Source of the DNA: Ornithinibacillus californiensis
Lineage (GTDB): Bacteria > Bacillota > Bacilli > Bacillales > Amphibacillaceae
Reading direction: 5' to 3'
Length of the DNA stretch: 64,000 bases
NCBI RefSeq assembly: GCF_001038485.1
Contig: NZ_LDUE01000036.1
Span: forward strand, 62,001-126,000
Shown here: one piece after another, positions 1 through 8,534 of the stretch
How the letters are laid out: each line of letters begins with the position of its first letter
Numbering within the stretch: position 1 is the first letter of the stretch
Notes under the pieces: generated by a model
What the model saw: the letters and a program-made list of their open reading frames with translations, nothing else
What the model was told of the DNA's origin: nothing
The model's database searches: none
Translations under genes and position numbers: made by a program

Positions 1-1
1 C

Positions 2-385
2 TGCTTTCCTGGAAGATGGGTACATGAAGCTATTCATTATTTCAAAAGAGGTGGAACCGGTCGAGAATTTGTTGTGGAGAAAGAACATGGAGAAATCATT
101 GGGTTTTGCCGTATAAACGATGCCAAATCGCCAATTATTATGGGAAATATTAACTGGGCTCCGCTCTTTGATGGTGAGGTTGGTGGAATAGGTCCACTTG
201 GAGTCGATGCGAAAAAGCGCAAAAATGGTTATGGGCTTGCTATCGTAGAAGCTGCGGTTGCTTTTCTTCGTGAGAGAGGCATTAGGCATATGGTAATTGA
301 TTGGACCGGATTAGTAGATTTCTATCAAAAACTAGGCTTTGATGTTTGGAAAAGCTATGAAGCCTATAAGAAGGAGATTGTATAA
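2..385 (+). CDS. GNAT-family N-acetyltransferase, 3' part
   Basis: The reading frame is open from base 2, so the gene begins before the window and only its last 127 codons are present. It ends in a typical GNAT fold: a strand with GIGPLGVD, then the acetyl-CoA loop KKRKNGYGLAIVEAA (an R/K-x-x-G-x-G type motif A), then a helix and the closing YQKLGFDVWKSYEAY segment that marks the C terminus of many acetyltransferases. The substrate cannot be told. Its stop codon touches the ATG of the serine hydrolase, so the two are co-transcribed, which fits a small cell-wall or amino-sugar acetylation operon (inference). Confidence 0.75.
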   Translation, partial: CFPGRWVHEAIHYFKRGGTGREFVVEKEHGEIIGFCRINDAKSPIIMGNINWAPLFDGEVGGIGPLGVDAKKRKNGYGLAIVEAAVAFLRERGIRHMVIDWTGLVDFYQKLGFDVWKSYEAYKKEIV

Positions 386-1432
386 ATGCGGGAAAAAGTA
401 TTGGCGTTCTTGAAGAAGGAAATTGAATTGGAACATATTCCAGGTGCAGTTATTCATGTTTCGCATAAGGGGAAGGTTATTTTGGAGGAAGCGCTTGGGA
501 ATCGTGTTGTTTTCTCAGAAAAAGCACCCATGCAGATAGATACGGTCTTTGACTTGGCTTCTTTGACTAAGGTTGTCGCGACATTACCAGTCATGCTGAA
601 ACTAATGGATGATGGCGAGATTCGGTTGGATGATCGGGTTTCTTTTTTCTTACCTGAATTTGCGAACGAGGGTAAAGAGCATATAACGCTAAGACACTTA
701 TTGACGCACACTTCAGGCCTGCCAGCACATGTGGAGTATTTTAAGGAGAAATTGAATACCGAACAAGTTCTTGAGCGTATTTACAATCAGCCGTTAGTTT
801 ATCCTACTGGTGAGAAGGTAGTTTATAGTGACCTAGGATTAATTACATTGTATAAAGTAATTGAGAAAGTAACTGGTGAGGAATTTACGCGTTTTGTAGG
901 ACGTGAGGTTTTTACACCACTTGAAATGAAGGAAACGGTATTCAAACCAGCTTTCCCTGCGGAGAGGTATGCTGTTACGGAGTACAATGAAAATCTTAAA
1001 GCCTATAAATCTGGTATTGTGCATGATGATAATACGGAGTTTATGGGTGGCATTAGTGGGCATGCGGGACTTTTTGCTCCGGTTCGTGACCTAACTAATT
1101 TTGCCAAGATGATTGAAAATAATGGTGCGTTTAAAGGAAAGCAGATTATATCAGAAGCTGCACTAAATCTATCAAGAAAAAACTACACATCATTTGACGA
1201 AGAATATCGTGGTCTTGGATGGATTTTAAAGGGTCCTACCTACTCTTCATGCGGTGACTTCTTCTCGGATACTTCCTATGGTCATACTGGATTTACAGGG
1301 ACAAGTATTTGGTTTGACCCAGAGGTTGATTTACACGTAATTCTATTAACTAATCGCGTGCATTTTGGTAGAAAGCCACCTATCTTACGTTTACGCCCGA
1401 GACTACATAATATCATTCGATCCTATTTTTAG
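386..1432 (+). CDS. Serine hydrolase of the beta-lactamase class C / penicillin-binding family
   Basis: A 348-residue protein with the three motifs of the class C beta-lactamase/DD-peptidase fold: the nucleophile SxxK as ASLTK near residue 57, the YxN equivalent as YSDLG near residue 145, and the HTG box as HTGFTG near residue 305. There is no signal peptide or membrane segment, so it probably acts in the cytoplasm, as do esterase-like or muropeptide-recycling members of the family. It starts directly after the acetyltransferase stop, with AAGGAG about 10 bases upstream, and is followed closely by a DUF402 gene in the same operon. The exact substrate is unknown. Confidence 0.85.
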   Translation: MREKVLAFLKKEIELEHIPGAVIHVSHKGKVILEEALGNRVVFSEKAPMQIDTVFDLASLTKVVATLPVMLKLMDDGEIRLDDRVSFFLPEFANEGKEHITLRHLLTHTSGLPAHVEYFKEKLNTEQVLERIYNQPLVYPTGEKVVYSDLGLITLYKVIEKVTGEEFTRFVGREVFTPLEMKETVFKPAFPAERYAVTEYNENLKAYKSGIVHDDNTEFMGGISGHAGLFAPVRDLTNFAKMIENNGAFKGKQIISEAALNLSRKNYTSFDEEYRGLGWILKGPTYSSCGDFFSDTSYGHTGFTGTSIWFDPEVDLHVILLTNRVHFGRKPPILRLRPRLHNIIRSYF

Positions 1433-1450
1433 TCGAGAGGAAGAAGTTAA

Positions 1451-1996
1451 GTGTTGAAACGCAGATATGGTGACCGTTCGAATTGGTCACGAATTACTGA
1501 ACGGAGATATGCACAGCGTGTGATAGCAGACAGAGATTTTCATGGATATGCTACGTTAATAGAGATGGAAAAGGTGAGTGAGCCGTTGGTAGTTACCTAT
1601 GGCGATAAGGAAGTTTGTATTGTGGATGACGGCTATAGTTGGCTGCAACAATTTCCTCATGGCAATAATCATGTCGTGACAACAGTTTTTGACGAGAATG
1701 GAAAAGTGGTTCAGTGGTATATTGATATTTGCCTAGATATAGGGAAAGAAGATGGAGTTCCTTGGTTTGATGATTTGTTTTTAGATATTGTTATACTTCC
1801 TACTGGTGAGGTAATTGTTTTGGATGAGGATGAGCTGGAAGAGGCGTTGGTTAGTGGTATAATTAATCAAGAACTTCATAATTTGGCATGGAGAGAGGTT
1901 AATAGGTTACTAGCGGAAATTGATAAGAACGAATTTAGGTTGATTAGTCTAGTAGATGTACATAAGAAGATGTTAGAAGGTTATTTAGGTTCATAA
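1451..1996 (+). CDS. DUF402-domain protein
   Basis: A 181-residue soluble acidic protein. The central part, with DGYSWLQQFP, a strand ending VQWYIDIC and then PWFDDLFLDIVI and VLDEDELEEAL, matches the DUF402 fold. In some DUF402 members this fold carries a nucleoside di-/triphosphatase activity that uses clustered acidic residues and a Tyr. The start is a GTG with GAGAGGAAG just upstream. It is the last gene of the operon, and a hairpin terminator follows its stop within 30 bases. Activity here is inferred from the family only. Confidence 0.75.
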   Translation: MLKRRYGDRSNWSRITERRYAQRVIADRDFHGYATLIEMEKVSEPLVVTYGDKEVCIVDDGYSWLQQFPHGNNHVVTTVFDENGKVVQWYIDICLDIGKEDGVPWFDDLFLDIVILPTGEVIVLDEDELEEALVSGIINQELHNLAWREVNRLLAEIDKNEFRLISLVDVHKKMLEGYLGS

Positions 1997-2005
1997 CCTT
2001 CGGAG

Positions 2006-2031
2006 GACTGTCTAATAGGCAGTCTTTTTAT
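2006..2031 (+). terminator. Rho-independent terminator
   Basis: A stem GACTG(TC)/(GG)CAGTC with a short loop followed by TTTTTATTT, directly behind the DUF402 gene. Confidence 0.8.
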
Positions 2032-2116
2032 TTGCTGGAAAAAATCTAAATATTGGCTATATTTATGTTTGATTTATGGTAGGATGGAATTATTAGGAAA
2101 GTCTAGGAGGCTTTTT

Positions 2117-2554
2117 ATGAAAAAATTACTCTTGATAGGGATATTAGTTGTTTTAGCAGGTTGTAGTACGAACTCTGGTTCAGTGGGTAGTCCTCCTCCT
2201 GTTTCTTTGAAGGTAGCTGAAAAAAGTCATCAGATGGAGCTCGGAAGTTATAGTTGGTCGAAAAAAACACTTTTCACTTCACAAGGAGTTAGCGTGGATG
2301 CCAAGTCTCCTTATGAGATGGCGAGAGATATCGAGCCAATACAAGTGGAGAAAAGTAGTGTCATAGAATTAGAAACCTCTGGAGATCCTACTGTATCTGT
2401 TTATATTTGGGCACTTAATAGACGGGAGCAAGACGTTTCTCACGAGGATAATAAATTTGAAGCCCCTATTGAAGCGGGGAAATATATTTATGAAGTTTTT
2501 GCGGAATGGCCAAAAGGTGATGGTTCATACGCGATTGTAGTTGAGGTTAAGTAA
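2117..2554 (+). CDS. Small putative lipoprotein
   Basis: The N terminus MKKLLLIGILVVLAGCS is a lipoprotein signal peptide with lipobox LAGC, so the mature protein should be anchored outside the membrane at Cys17. The start was placed at the ATG 6 bases after TAGGAGG, because in-frame codons further upstream lack a ribosome binding site. The mature domain, about 128 residues, is rich in beta strands (VSVYIWALNRREQD, GKYIYEVFAEWPKGDGSYAIVVEV) and looks like a small beta-sandwich. No family was recognised. It is followed by two small membrane-protein genes, apparently one transcript. Confidence 0.75.
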   Translation: MKKLLLIGILVVLAGCSTNSGSVGSPPPVSLKVAEKSHQMELGSYSWSKKTLFTSQGVSVDAKSPYEMARDIEPIQVEKSSVIELETSGDPTVSVYIWALNRREQDVSHEDNKFEAPIEAGKYIYEVFAEWPKGDGSYAIVVEVK

Positions 2555-2567
2555 TAGGAGGGATTTG

Positions 2568-2786
2568 ATGAGTGAACGCTTAAAAATTTACTTAAGTGTC
2601 ATGTTTTTAGTACCTATTGTTGTAGCTCTCTTTTTAATAATGATCGGACCATTAGAATTATTTTCCATAATCTATCTATTATCTTTCATCGGTACACATC
2701 TCGTGTTTTCAAAGATAGTAGATATTTTGGATAAGGATAAAATGCATAAGATGAGCAAATTAGAAGGAGAGTCGTCTGATGGCTAG
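2568..2786 (+). CDS. Small two-TM membrane protein, hypothetical
   Basis: A 72-residue protein with two predicted membrane segments (YLSVMFLVPIVVALFLIMI and LELFSIIYLLSFIGTHLVF) and a charged cytoplasmic tail (DKDKMHKMSKLEGESSDG). The start ATG lies 5 bases behind AGGAGGG. It sits 13 bases after the lipoprotein gene and overlaps the next small gene, so translation is probably coupled. Function unknown. Confidence 0.6.
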   Translation: MSERLKIYLSVMFLVPIVVALFLIMIGPLELFSIIYLLSFIGTHLVFSKIVDILDKDKMHKMSKLEGESSDG

Positions 2787-2880
2787 TATTAGTATTCTGG
2801 GGATGTTATTAGGATTAATTACGGTAGTTGTGCCGATATTGATCATTGTTCTCCTAGTTGTTTATAGAAACAAAAATTAA
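2779..2880 (+). CDS. 33-residue single-TM peptide, hypothetical
   Basis: The ATG overlaps the end of the preceding small membrane gene, and AGGAGAG lies about 9 bases upstream. The product is one hydrophobic helix (ILGMLLGLITVVVPILIIV) with a short basic end, YRNKN. It is too short for family assignment. It is listed because the position, ribosome binding site and following terminator agree with a real gene. Confidence 0.5.
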   Translation: MASISILGMLLGLITVVVPILIIVLLVVYRNKN

Positions 2881-2883
2881 TAG

Positions 2884-2927
2884 AAATGCCATTCCCGTTG
2901 CAGTACCAACAGGAATGGCATTTCTTA
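2884..2927. terminator. Bidirectional terminator
   Basis: A 12-bp stem AAATGCCATTCC/GGAATGGCATTT with T-runs on both sides serves the small membrane genes and the convergent hydrolase. Confidence 0.8.
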
Positions 2928-3734
2928 TTCTTGAATAAATTCCGCTAGTATTCTATTAAATTTATCAGCATGCTCCCAGAACATCATATGGCCGCCTAGT
3001 ACTTCTACTTGAGAGGCTGGAGATAGGAACTTAGTAAACTCTGTTGCTGTTTCTGCCCAATGCTCCGCAACGATGGTTAATGTTGGTAGTAACTCGCTTG
3101 CTTGTTTAGCTTCTTTGCGGTAATCAGCAAACATTCCAGATGCGAAAAGATTCCCAGCTATGTAATAGGGAGTTTTCATGGATTGTTCGACTAGCCATGT
3201 TAATTCTTTTTTGCTTAAATCACGTTGAATCATGACTCCAGTAATATATGCCGTAATGAATTCTCGCTGTCCTTTTGGCGAGGTTAAAGAATTATTGTAG
3301 ATAGCAGCAATGTCATCCAGTGCACCTTCCACCCAGTCCTCAGGATGCGTAGATAACGATTTTGGTGGCATGTCGACCAGTACTAAAGATTTCATATTAT
3401 TCGTGCCGTTTTGCTTTACATATTCCCAAGCTGTTAAACAACCAAAAGACCAACCGACAAGCGTTGGATTGGTTACCTCTAGTTGCTCAAGAACTTTCGC
3501 CAAATCTGTGCCGTGTGTGGCGTAATCATTGCCATGTACGGTAATGGTAGATTTACCATGGCTTCTTGGATCCAATACAATTACACGATTTGATTTTGAA
3601 AAGTATTCTACTTGCTTTTCGAAAACCTCTGCTGTAAAAGTGAATCCCGGTATAAATACAATTGGATTCCCTTCACCAATGTCCTGAACAAATAGTTCAA
3701 CCCCTGGGTCAACCTCAATATACTTCCCTGACAT
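2925..3734 (-). CDS. Alpha/beta hydrolase
   Basis: An alpha/beta-hydrolase of about 270 residues. It has the oxyanion region DIGEGNPIVFIPGF, the strand-turn VLDPRSHGKS, the nucleophile elbow GWSFGC (GxSxG) and a final GGHMMFW carrying the catalytic His. The start is the second of two ATGs, MSGKYIEV, about 7 bases after AAGGGGGG. The longer reading frame upstream has no ribosome binding site. It resembles non-heme chloroperoxidase or 3-oxoadipate enol-lactonase type esterases, but the substrate cannot be told. It is divergent from the sugar transporter operon. Confidence 0.8.
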   Translation of the reverse strand: MSGKYIEVDPGVELFVQDIGEGNPIVFIPGFTFTAEVFEKQVEYFSKSNRVIVLDPRSHGKSTITVHGNDYATHGTDLAKVLEQLEVTNPTLVGWSFGCLTAWEYVKQNGTNNMKSLVLVDMPPKSLSTHPEDWVEGALDDIAAIYNNSLTSPKGQREFITAYITGVMIQRDLSKKELTWLVEQSMKTPYYIAGNLFASGMFADYRKEAKQASELLPTLTIVAEHWAETATEFTKFLSPASQVEVLGGHMMFWEHADKFNRILAEFIQE

Positions 3735-3917
3735 AGACATTCCCCCCTTACTTACTACAAATATATTATTGGAATAGTGGTATAGAACTAATTGTCCTTC
3801 TAAAAAGTAGAAAGCTAGCATTTATTAAAAAGCTGTACATATATTTTTAAGTAGAAACAAGGGTAGATTGGCTATTACTTTTCTACCTTGATTTGTAAAA
3901 AAGGGGGGGCAATTCAG

Positions 3918-5246
3918 TTGAAAATACAAAGAGGTTTTTGGTTCTTACTTATGTTGGCATTTGTATTAGTATTTGTGGCGGCTTGTTCAGATGATGACGA
4001 TCAAGTGGGTTCCAATGTAGGTGAGAACGGTGAGATTGCTGGCGATCTAGAGATTCAATATTTTGTAGGTGGCTATGGGGATTCTTGGTGGAAGGAAGTT
4101 ATCGCAGATTTTAAAGCGGCCTATCCAGATGTGAATATCATTGAGCACGCTGGTCCAAATATCAATGAAGAAATGCGTTCAAGATGGGTATCCAATGATC
4201 CACCTGATGTTGTGTACATTGATGGTGCTGGGTCTAGTGAAACGCAGATGGTTGAGGATGGCCAACTGATGGATTTGACCGAGTGGGTTGCTGGTATTGA
4301 GTTAGAAGGCGGCGATAAGTTATCGGAAAGCTTTATTGTGAAACCAGCTGATTATGATGGGAAGGTTTATTCGTTACCACTAGTATTTGACACATGGGGA
4401 ACTTGGTATGACAAAGCCTTATTCGAGGAAAAAGGATATAACGTTCCAACGAATTTCGATGAGTTTATGGCGTCAATGAGTGAAATAAAAGCAGGAGAGG
4501 GGATTGAACCTCTTGTGACTAGTGGTCAGCATCCTTATTACTTCCTTCGAGGCATGCTTTATCCCGCATTTGCTGCGGCCGGTGGGGAGGAATTGTTGGC
4601 TGACGTAATTACTGGAAAAGAGGGCGCATGGTCAAGTGCTGAAGTATTAGAGATTATGAAACGTGTCGAAAAAATTGTTGATGAAGGCATGTTTGACTCA
4701 GGACTCGGTGCACTCAACCATACACAGTCACAAATGAATTTCTTATTGCACGAAAACGCGTTTGTGCCAGTTGGATTCTGGTTACCGAATGAAATGAAAA
4801 ATGACATTCCAGATGGATTCGATTTTGGATTTATACCATCTCCAATGAATGCAGCGGATGAAAAGTATGCGATTGTTCCAGATTTACGTCCGTTAGCTAT
4901 TGCGCAGGAAGCAGAGAATCCTGCTGCTGCGAAAGCATTTGTTGAGTTTGTGTTCACAAGAGAATATGCAAGCTCTTTCTCTGAACATACTGGGGCAATT
5001 ATGAACTTAAATGGTGTGGACTTAACACAGAACGAGAATGTTCCAGCGTACTTGATGGAAGCAAATGCAATGATTAACGACCCTGATGTGGTTCAGATTT
5101 ATGAAAAACCACATCCGATGAGTGCGGACTTAGAAACACCGATTGGCAATGCGTTAATCTCGCTTATGCTTGGTAACATGACCGCAGAAGAGTTCGTACA
5201 AAAAGCAGAAAAAGCAGCAGCCGACTATCGCGCAGGATTAAAATAA
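3918..5246 (+). CDS. ABC transporter sugar-binding lipoprotein (family 1 extracellular binding protein)
   Basis: The solute receptor of a carbohydrate ABC importer. A signal peptide ends in the lipobox VAAC, followed by an acidic linker SDDDD, which anchors it outside the membrane. The mature part follows the UgpB/MalE class pattern: YFVGGYGDSWW, PPDVVYIDGAG, YSLPLVFDTWGTWYDKALFEEKGYNVPTNFDEF, and a C-terminal helical region ending FVQKAEKAAADYRAGLK. A TTG start is chosen because AAGGGGGGG lies 8-9 bases upstream; longer in-frame versions would have the Shine-Dalgarno inside the gene. Two permease genes follow, after a strong palindrome that may keep receptor levels above permease levels. Confidence 0.9.
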   Translation: MKIQRGFWFLLMLAFVLVFVAACSDDDDQVGSNVGENGEIAGDLEIQYFVGGYGDSWWKEVIADFKAAYPDVNIIEHAGPNINEEMRSRWVSNDPPDVVYIDGAGSSETQMVEDGQLMDLTEWVAGIELEGGDKLSESFIVKPADYDGKVYSLPLVFDTWGTWYDKALFEEKGYNVPTNFDEFMASMSEIKAGEGIEPLVTSGQHPYYFLRGMLYPAFAAAGGEELLADVITGKEGAWSSAEVLEIMKRVEKIVDEGMFDSGLGALNHTQSQMNFLLHENAFVPVGFWLPNEMKNDIPDGFDFGFIPSPMNAADEKYAIVPDLRPLAIAQEAENPAAAKAFVEFVFTREYASSFSEHTGAIMNLNGVDLTQNENVPAYLMEANAMINDPDVVQIYEKPHPMSADLETPIGNALISLMLGNMTAEEFVQKAEKAAADYRAGLK

Positions 5247-5255
5247 GAAGCTTAG

Positions 5256-5315
5256 GGGGACTGTCCCTCACCACACTAAAGCGCTAGCGCTTTAGCATGG
5301 TGAGGGACAGTCCCC
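5256..5315. repeat. Long palindrome of the GGGACAGTCCC family
   Basis: An almost perfect inverted repeat: GGGGACTGTCCCTCACCA on the left, TGGTGAGGGACAGTCCCC on the right and an inner palindrome AAAGCGCTAGCGCTTT. No U-run follows. It lies between the binding-protein gene and the first permease gene, so it is more likely an mRNA-stabilising or partial attenuation hairpin than a full terminator. Related palindromes occur at 9284 and 11567. Confidence 0.8.
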
Positions 5316-5323
5316 AAAAAGAA

Positions 5324-6229
5324 ATGAGTGAGGGTATGGTACAGTCTAAAAAACAAAAATACTGGTTTTTGGCTTTCTGCCTAGTTCCGACCTTTATTAT
5401 GTTTGCTATTTTTACGTTGTATCCATTATTTAGTGGTTTATATTATTCTTTTTTTGATTGGTCAGGATCTTCTAGTAATAAGGAATTTATAGGGTTTGAG
5501 AATTATATTAAGTTGTTTAATGATGCTATTATCCCTGATACGATTGTCCATGATTATTTTCTAGTGGCAACGAAGGTTATCGGGATTATGGTACTGGCAA
5601 TGTTTTTCGCCGTAGCACTTACACAATTGAAAATAAAAGAAGCACCGTTCTATCGAATTGTGTTTTTCTTTCCAAATATCATGTCTGTAGTCGTTATCGG
5701 AATTCTATGGACGTTTATCTATAATCCGAGCTTAGGACTTGTGAATTCGGGACTAGAGTTTTTAGGGCTAGAGGAGTGGGCAAAGCCTTGGATTGGGGAT
5801 GAGAAATGGGCGTTACCTAGTTTAGTTTTACCGGCTGTTTGGGCTGGGATTGGTCTCTTTATGTTGATGTTGATGGGTGGGATTGCGAATATTTCGGAAA
5901 GTTATTATGAAGCGGCCAAAATTGATGGGGCTTCGGAATGGCAACAGTTTTGGAGAATTACTTTACCACTGGTCTGGCCTCAGATAAAAGTATCTATCCT
6001 ATATATTGTTATTACTACCTTAAATGGGTCTTTTATTCTTGTTCAAGTTATGACAGGTGGGGGACCAAATAACTCCACGCATGTGATGGGCTCTTATTTA
6101 TACCAGCAGGCGTTCAGACAATACAATTTTGGCTATGGTGCGACCATTGGCGTTATGATATTAATTTTGTCATTGATTACGGTGTTAGTTTTACAGTTCC
6201 TTATGCGTAGGGAGAAAGTCGAGTATTAA
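5324..6229 (+). CDS. Sugar ABC transporter permease (MalF/UgpA type)
   Basis: An inner-membrane permease with about six helices. The first is FLAFCLVPTFIMFAIFTLYPLFSGLYYSFFDW-like, and the EAA loop that docks the ATPase is YYEAAKIDGASEWQQFWRITLP. The start is uncertain: ATG 5324 and ATG 5336 are both possible, and the palindrome at 5256-5315 occupies the place where a ribosome binding site would be expected. It pairs with the next gene, also a permease, as in MalFG-type importers. No ATPase gene is present, so a shared MsmX-like ATPase elsewhere in the genome is likely (known for Bacillus sugar importers). Confidence 0.88.
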   Translation: MSEGMVQSKKQKYWFLAFCLVPTFIMFAIFTLYPLFSGLYYSFFDWSGSSSNKEFIGFENYIKLFNDAIIPDTIVHDYFLVATKVIGIMVLAMFFAVALTQLKIKEAPFYRIVFFFPNIMSVVVIGILWTFIYNPSLGLVNSGLEFLGLEEWAKPWIGDEKWALPSLVLPAVWAGIGLFMLMLMGGIANISESYYEAAKIDGASEWQQFWRITLPLVWPQIKVSILYIVITTLNGSFILVQVMTGGGPNNSTHVMGSYLYQQAFRQYNFGYGATIGVMILILSLITVLVLQFLMRREKVEY

Positions 6230-6248
6230 TGAGTAAGGAGGGATGAGT

Positions 6249-7091
6249 ATGAAGCAGAGTGTTGGACAATTTTTAGGAAGGACGGGCATTCGCATACCGT
6301 TAATACTATGGACCATTGCGGTGTTGTATCCGATTTTTTGGATGTTTTTAGGGTCATTTAAGTCGAACGCAGAAATATATCGCAACCCGTGGGGGTGGCC
6401 AGAGACGTTTAACTTTGCAAATTTTACGCAGGCTTGGACGAATTATAATATTGATACTAGTGTGTTTAATAGCCTGATTGTTACGGTAATAGGTGCGGTG
6501 CTAACTTTGGTACTAGCAGTTCCTACCGCCTACGCGATAGAGCGGATTAATTTTCGCGGAAGCAAGGTACTGTTTACTCTCTATATTTCAGGCATGATGA
6601 TTCCAATGGTTTTAGGGTGGATCCCGTTATTTTTCCTGTTAGCGGAGTTGAATTTATTAGATAGCATTATCGGGCTGTCGATTGTATACGCGATGAGCCA
6701 GCTTCCTTTTAGCATTTTCGTCCTAACGAGCTTCATAAGTACCATCCCGAAATCGTTAGAGGAGTCAGCAGCGATGGATGGACTTTCTCCATATGGTATT
6801 CTGTTTAAAATTGTAACGCCTCTTACCATGTCTGGGATTATAACCGTTACGATTATGAATTGTATACAGTTTTGGAATGAGTATTTTATGGCGTTGATTT
6901 TCTTACAAACGGAAACTAATTATACATTGGCACTTGCTATTGATTATATAAGTAGTGAGGCACAGTATACAAATGCGTGGGGGACGTTGTTTGCGAGTCT
7001 GGTGATTGCGATTGTTCCGGTGATTGTGTTGTATGCGATATTCCAAAAGCGGATTGCGAAGGGAATGACAGAAGGGGCAATTAAGGGATAA
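6249..7091 (+). CDS. Sugar ABC transporter permease (MalG/UgpE type)
   Basis: The second permease of the importer, 280 residues, with the MalG-type N terminus (IPLILWTIAVLYPIFWMFLGSFKS), the EAA loop SLEESAAMDGLSPYGILFKIVTP and the conserved end FQKRIAKGMTEGAIKG, typical of the family. The start is the second ATG (MKQSVGQ), 7 bases after AAGGAGG; the ATG two codons earlier abuts the Shine-Dalgarno. It is transcribed with the upstream permease (19 bases between genes) and closed by a weak hairpin terminator. Confidence 0.88.
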   Translation: MKQSVGQFLGRTGIRIPLILWTIAVLYPIFWMFLGSFKSNAEIYRNPWGWPETFNFANFTQAWTNYNIDTSVFNSLIVTVIGAVLTLVLAVPTAYAIERINFRGSKVLFTLYISGMMIPMVLGWIPLFFLLAELNLLDSIIGLSIVYAMSQLPFSIFVLTSFISTIPKSLEESAAMDGLSPYGILFKIVTPLTMSGIITVTIMNCIQFWNEYFMALIFLQTETNYTLALAIDYISSEAQYTNAWGTLFASLVIAIVPVIVLYAIFQKRIAKGMTEGAIKG

Positions 7092-7116
7092 AAAGGGGAA
7101 TGTATGTTCCTTTTTA
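7092..7116 (+). terminator. Terminator of the sugar ABC operon
   Basis: AAGGGGAA/TTCCTTTTT, a short hairpin with a T-run just behind the stop codon. Confidence 0.6.
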
Positions 7117-7201
7117 TGCTGAGGAAATGTTATAATTAAACGAGCAATTATATAAGCATGGTGGGCGGTTGGCCATCTTCCTATGAAGGGAGGTGGTAAG
7201 T

Positions 7202-7306
7202 ATGACGGTTTTTGAAGCTTTGAGCTTTACAGTACAGACAGTAGTAGCTGTGATAACAGTTATTAGCCTGATTGTTACTATAATCGTCATTACAAATAGA
7301 AAATAA
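7202..7306 (+). CDS. Type I toxin, holin-like membrane peptide (copy 1)
   Basis: A 34-residue peptide MTVFEALSF... with one hydrophobic helix and the basic end TNRK. It has the length, N-terminal MTVxEAL pattern and layout of the TxpA/BsrG/'putative holin-like toxin' class, which damages the membrane when translated. GGGAGGTGG precedes the ATG. A TATAAT lies about 75 bases upstream. The leader carries GGGCGGTT and the 3' end AACCGCCCC, able to pair over long distance, a known way these mRNAs hide the ribosome site. An antisense RNA converges on its 3' end. A second copy lies at 8535. Confidence 0.8.
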   Translation: MTVFEALSFTVQTVVAVITVISLIVTIIVITNRK

Positions 7307-7436
7307 CCGCCCCCCCTTGACCAAGGAATTGGCGGTTACATCTATGAACAAACACACAATGCTTTTTCTTAAGGTCAACCGCTCTTTATGCGGTTAATAA
7401 TTGCTACCGGGTGGTTGCCGCTACTCGGTTTTTCTA
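7300..7436 (-). ncRNA. Probable antisense antitoxin RNA (RatA-like), copy 1
   Basis: On the minus strand a TATAAT (plus-strand 7443-7448) would start a transcript at about 7436 running into the 3' end of the toxin gene. The RNA would carry two hairpins, from ACCGGGTGG...CCGCTACTCGGT and AACCGC..GCGGTT. The same elements and minus-strand TATAAT are kept in the second copy at 8764-8776 while the surroundings differ, which supports a functional promoter. The ends are approximate. Confidence 0.65.
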
Positions 7437-7529
7437 TTACTAATTATATCATAAAATTGAAGTTATTATAACAGTAAGTGTGTATTTATTTCTTCATTCC
7501 TGAAAATAAATTGTATATGGTTAAAATCA

Positions 7530-7847
7530 CTAATCTTCATCATAAAAGTGCAACCATCTTTGATACATCTCATTTTTTAAATCATGTTCATTAAACATTT
7601 TTAATTCCTTCTTAGCAAAAAAGATGAGACGTTCCCTAGGTAATTCACCATTAAAGGTTGACCATATTTCTTGGTTCTTCTTATGAAACTCATGAATTAA
7701 TTCAGTTAGTTCATAGTAAGGTAACTCCCCACTTTTCCATTGGTTAACGTGTTGAAAAAGCGGTTCTAGCTCTTTTTCGGTTAGATATTTATGATACTTT
7801 TCTAAAATTACTCTATCACGTTTTCGTTCCTCTTTAGATTTTCTCAC
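7530..7847 (-). CDS. Hypothetical protein
   Basis: A 105-residue highly charged protein, mostly predicted alpha-helix, starting at GTG with the basic stretch RKSKEERKRDR and ending in an aromatic segment, EMYQRWLHFYDED. No signal peptide, membrane helix or known motif was recognised. It lies 24 bases downstream of the frameshifted gene at 7872-8307 and is probably co-transcribed with it. Both are enclosed by the two toxin/antisense units, which suggests a small accessory island. Confidence 0.6.
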   Translation of the reverse strand: MRKSKEERKRDRVILEKYHKYLTEKELEPLFQHVNQWKSGELPYYELTELIHEFHKKNQEIWSTFNGELPRERLIFFAKKELKMFNEHDLKNEMYQRWLHFYDED

Positions 7848-7871
7848 TAATCATCATTCTTTCATATGGTT

Positions 7872-8307
7872 TTAAAAAGGCAAATTTTCATCATGAGAGT
7901 TTACTATCTTAGACTCTTCAATATTATCTTGATCTTCTTCCCATGTAATCCCATAGGGAGCCCCTCCAGCAGTATATCCAGCTATAAATGCGAATGTTTC
8001 ATCACTACTAGGAAATAAATCATTAGCTAATGGCTTCTTCTTAGCCGCTTTTCTCTTCTCGGCAACTAGCTGCTTATGGTTCTCTGAATCTTTTAACTTT
8101 AGCTTATAGGAATCTTTAAAAGTATACCCAAGAAACTCTAACTCATATACCGCACAAAGCTTGTTAACCGAAAAATGTTTACTATATCCTAACAAGGTTT
8201 TTGCCCTCATGTTTTGGTATCCAATGCTTGGCAGCTTGGATTCTGCTTTGGCGGTTTAATCGCTTATGTCTTGGGGTATTTGATTTCTTTTTCTTCTTCT
8301 TAACCAT
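7872..8307 (-). pseudogene. Hypothetical gene interrupted by a frameshift
   Basis: Two overlapping frames together read like one protein. The 5' frame starts at ATG 8307 behind GGAGG and encodes MVKKKKKKSNTPRHKR...IPKHEGKNLVR before a TAG at 8182-8184. The other frame continues with GYSKHFSVNKLCAVYELEFLGY. From memory, Bacillaceae proteins of the type 'AKHWIPxYxGKNIVRGYSKHFxVDxLCAxxELExLG' have these two pieces joined at exactly this point. A shift at about 8186-8192 therefore breaks the gene (two bases lost, or one gained). The C-terminal frame alone (7872-8210) could still be translated. Function unknown. A sequencing error is the other explanation. Confidence 0.6.
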
Positions 8308-8534
8308 TGGGGTTAACCTCCATTTATATATATAAGAAAAAAGGCGTATAAATCATTAGGATATGTAATTGGAGATAATACTTCCATTCTGGGGGATACA
8401 CAACAAATGCAGTTATTCTGATGAAAATAATAGAATGTGTGTTCTGATTATTCCGTATAAATGATATAATAAATCTAGCAATTATATAAGCATGGTGGGC
8501 GGTTGGCCATCTTCCTGTGAAGGGAGGTGGTACA

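Noticed and set aside
5256-5315. Insertion-sequence end or MITE at the transporter palindrome
   Set aside because: No target duplication or transposase was seen and the loops are unrelated between copies; the palindromes are better described as repeated hairpins.
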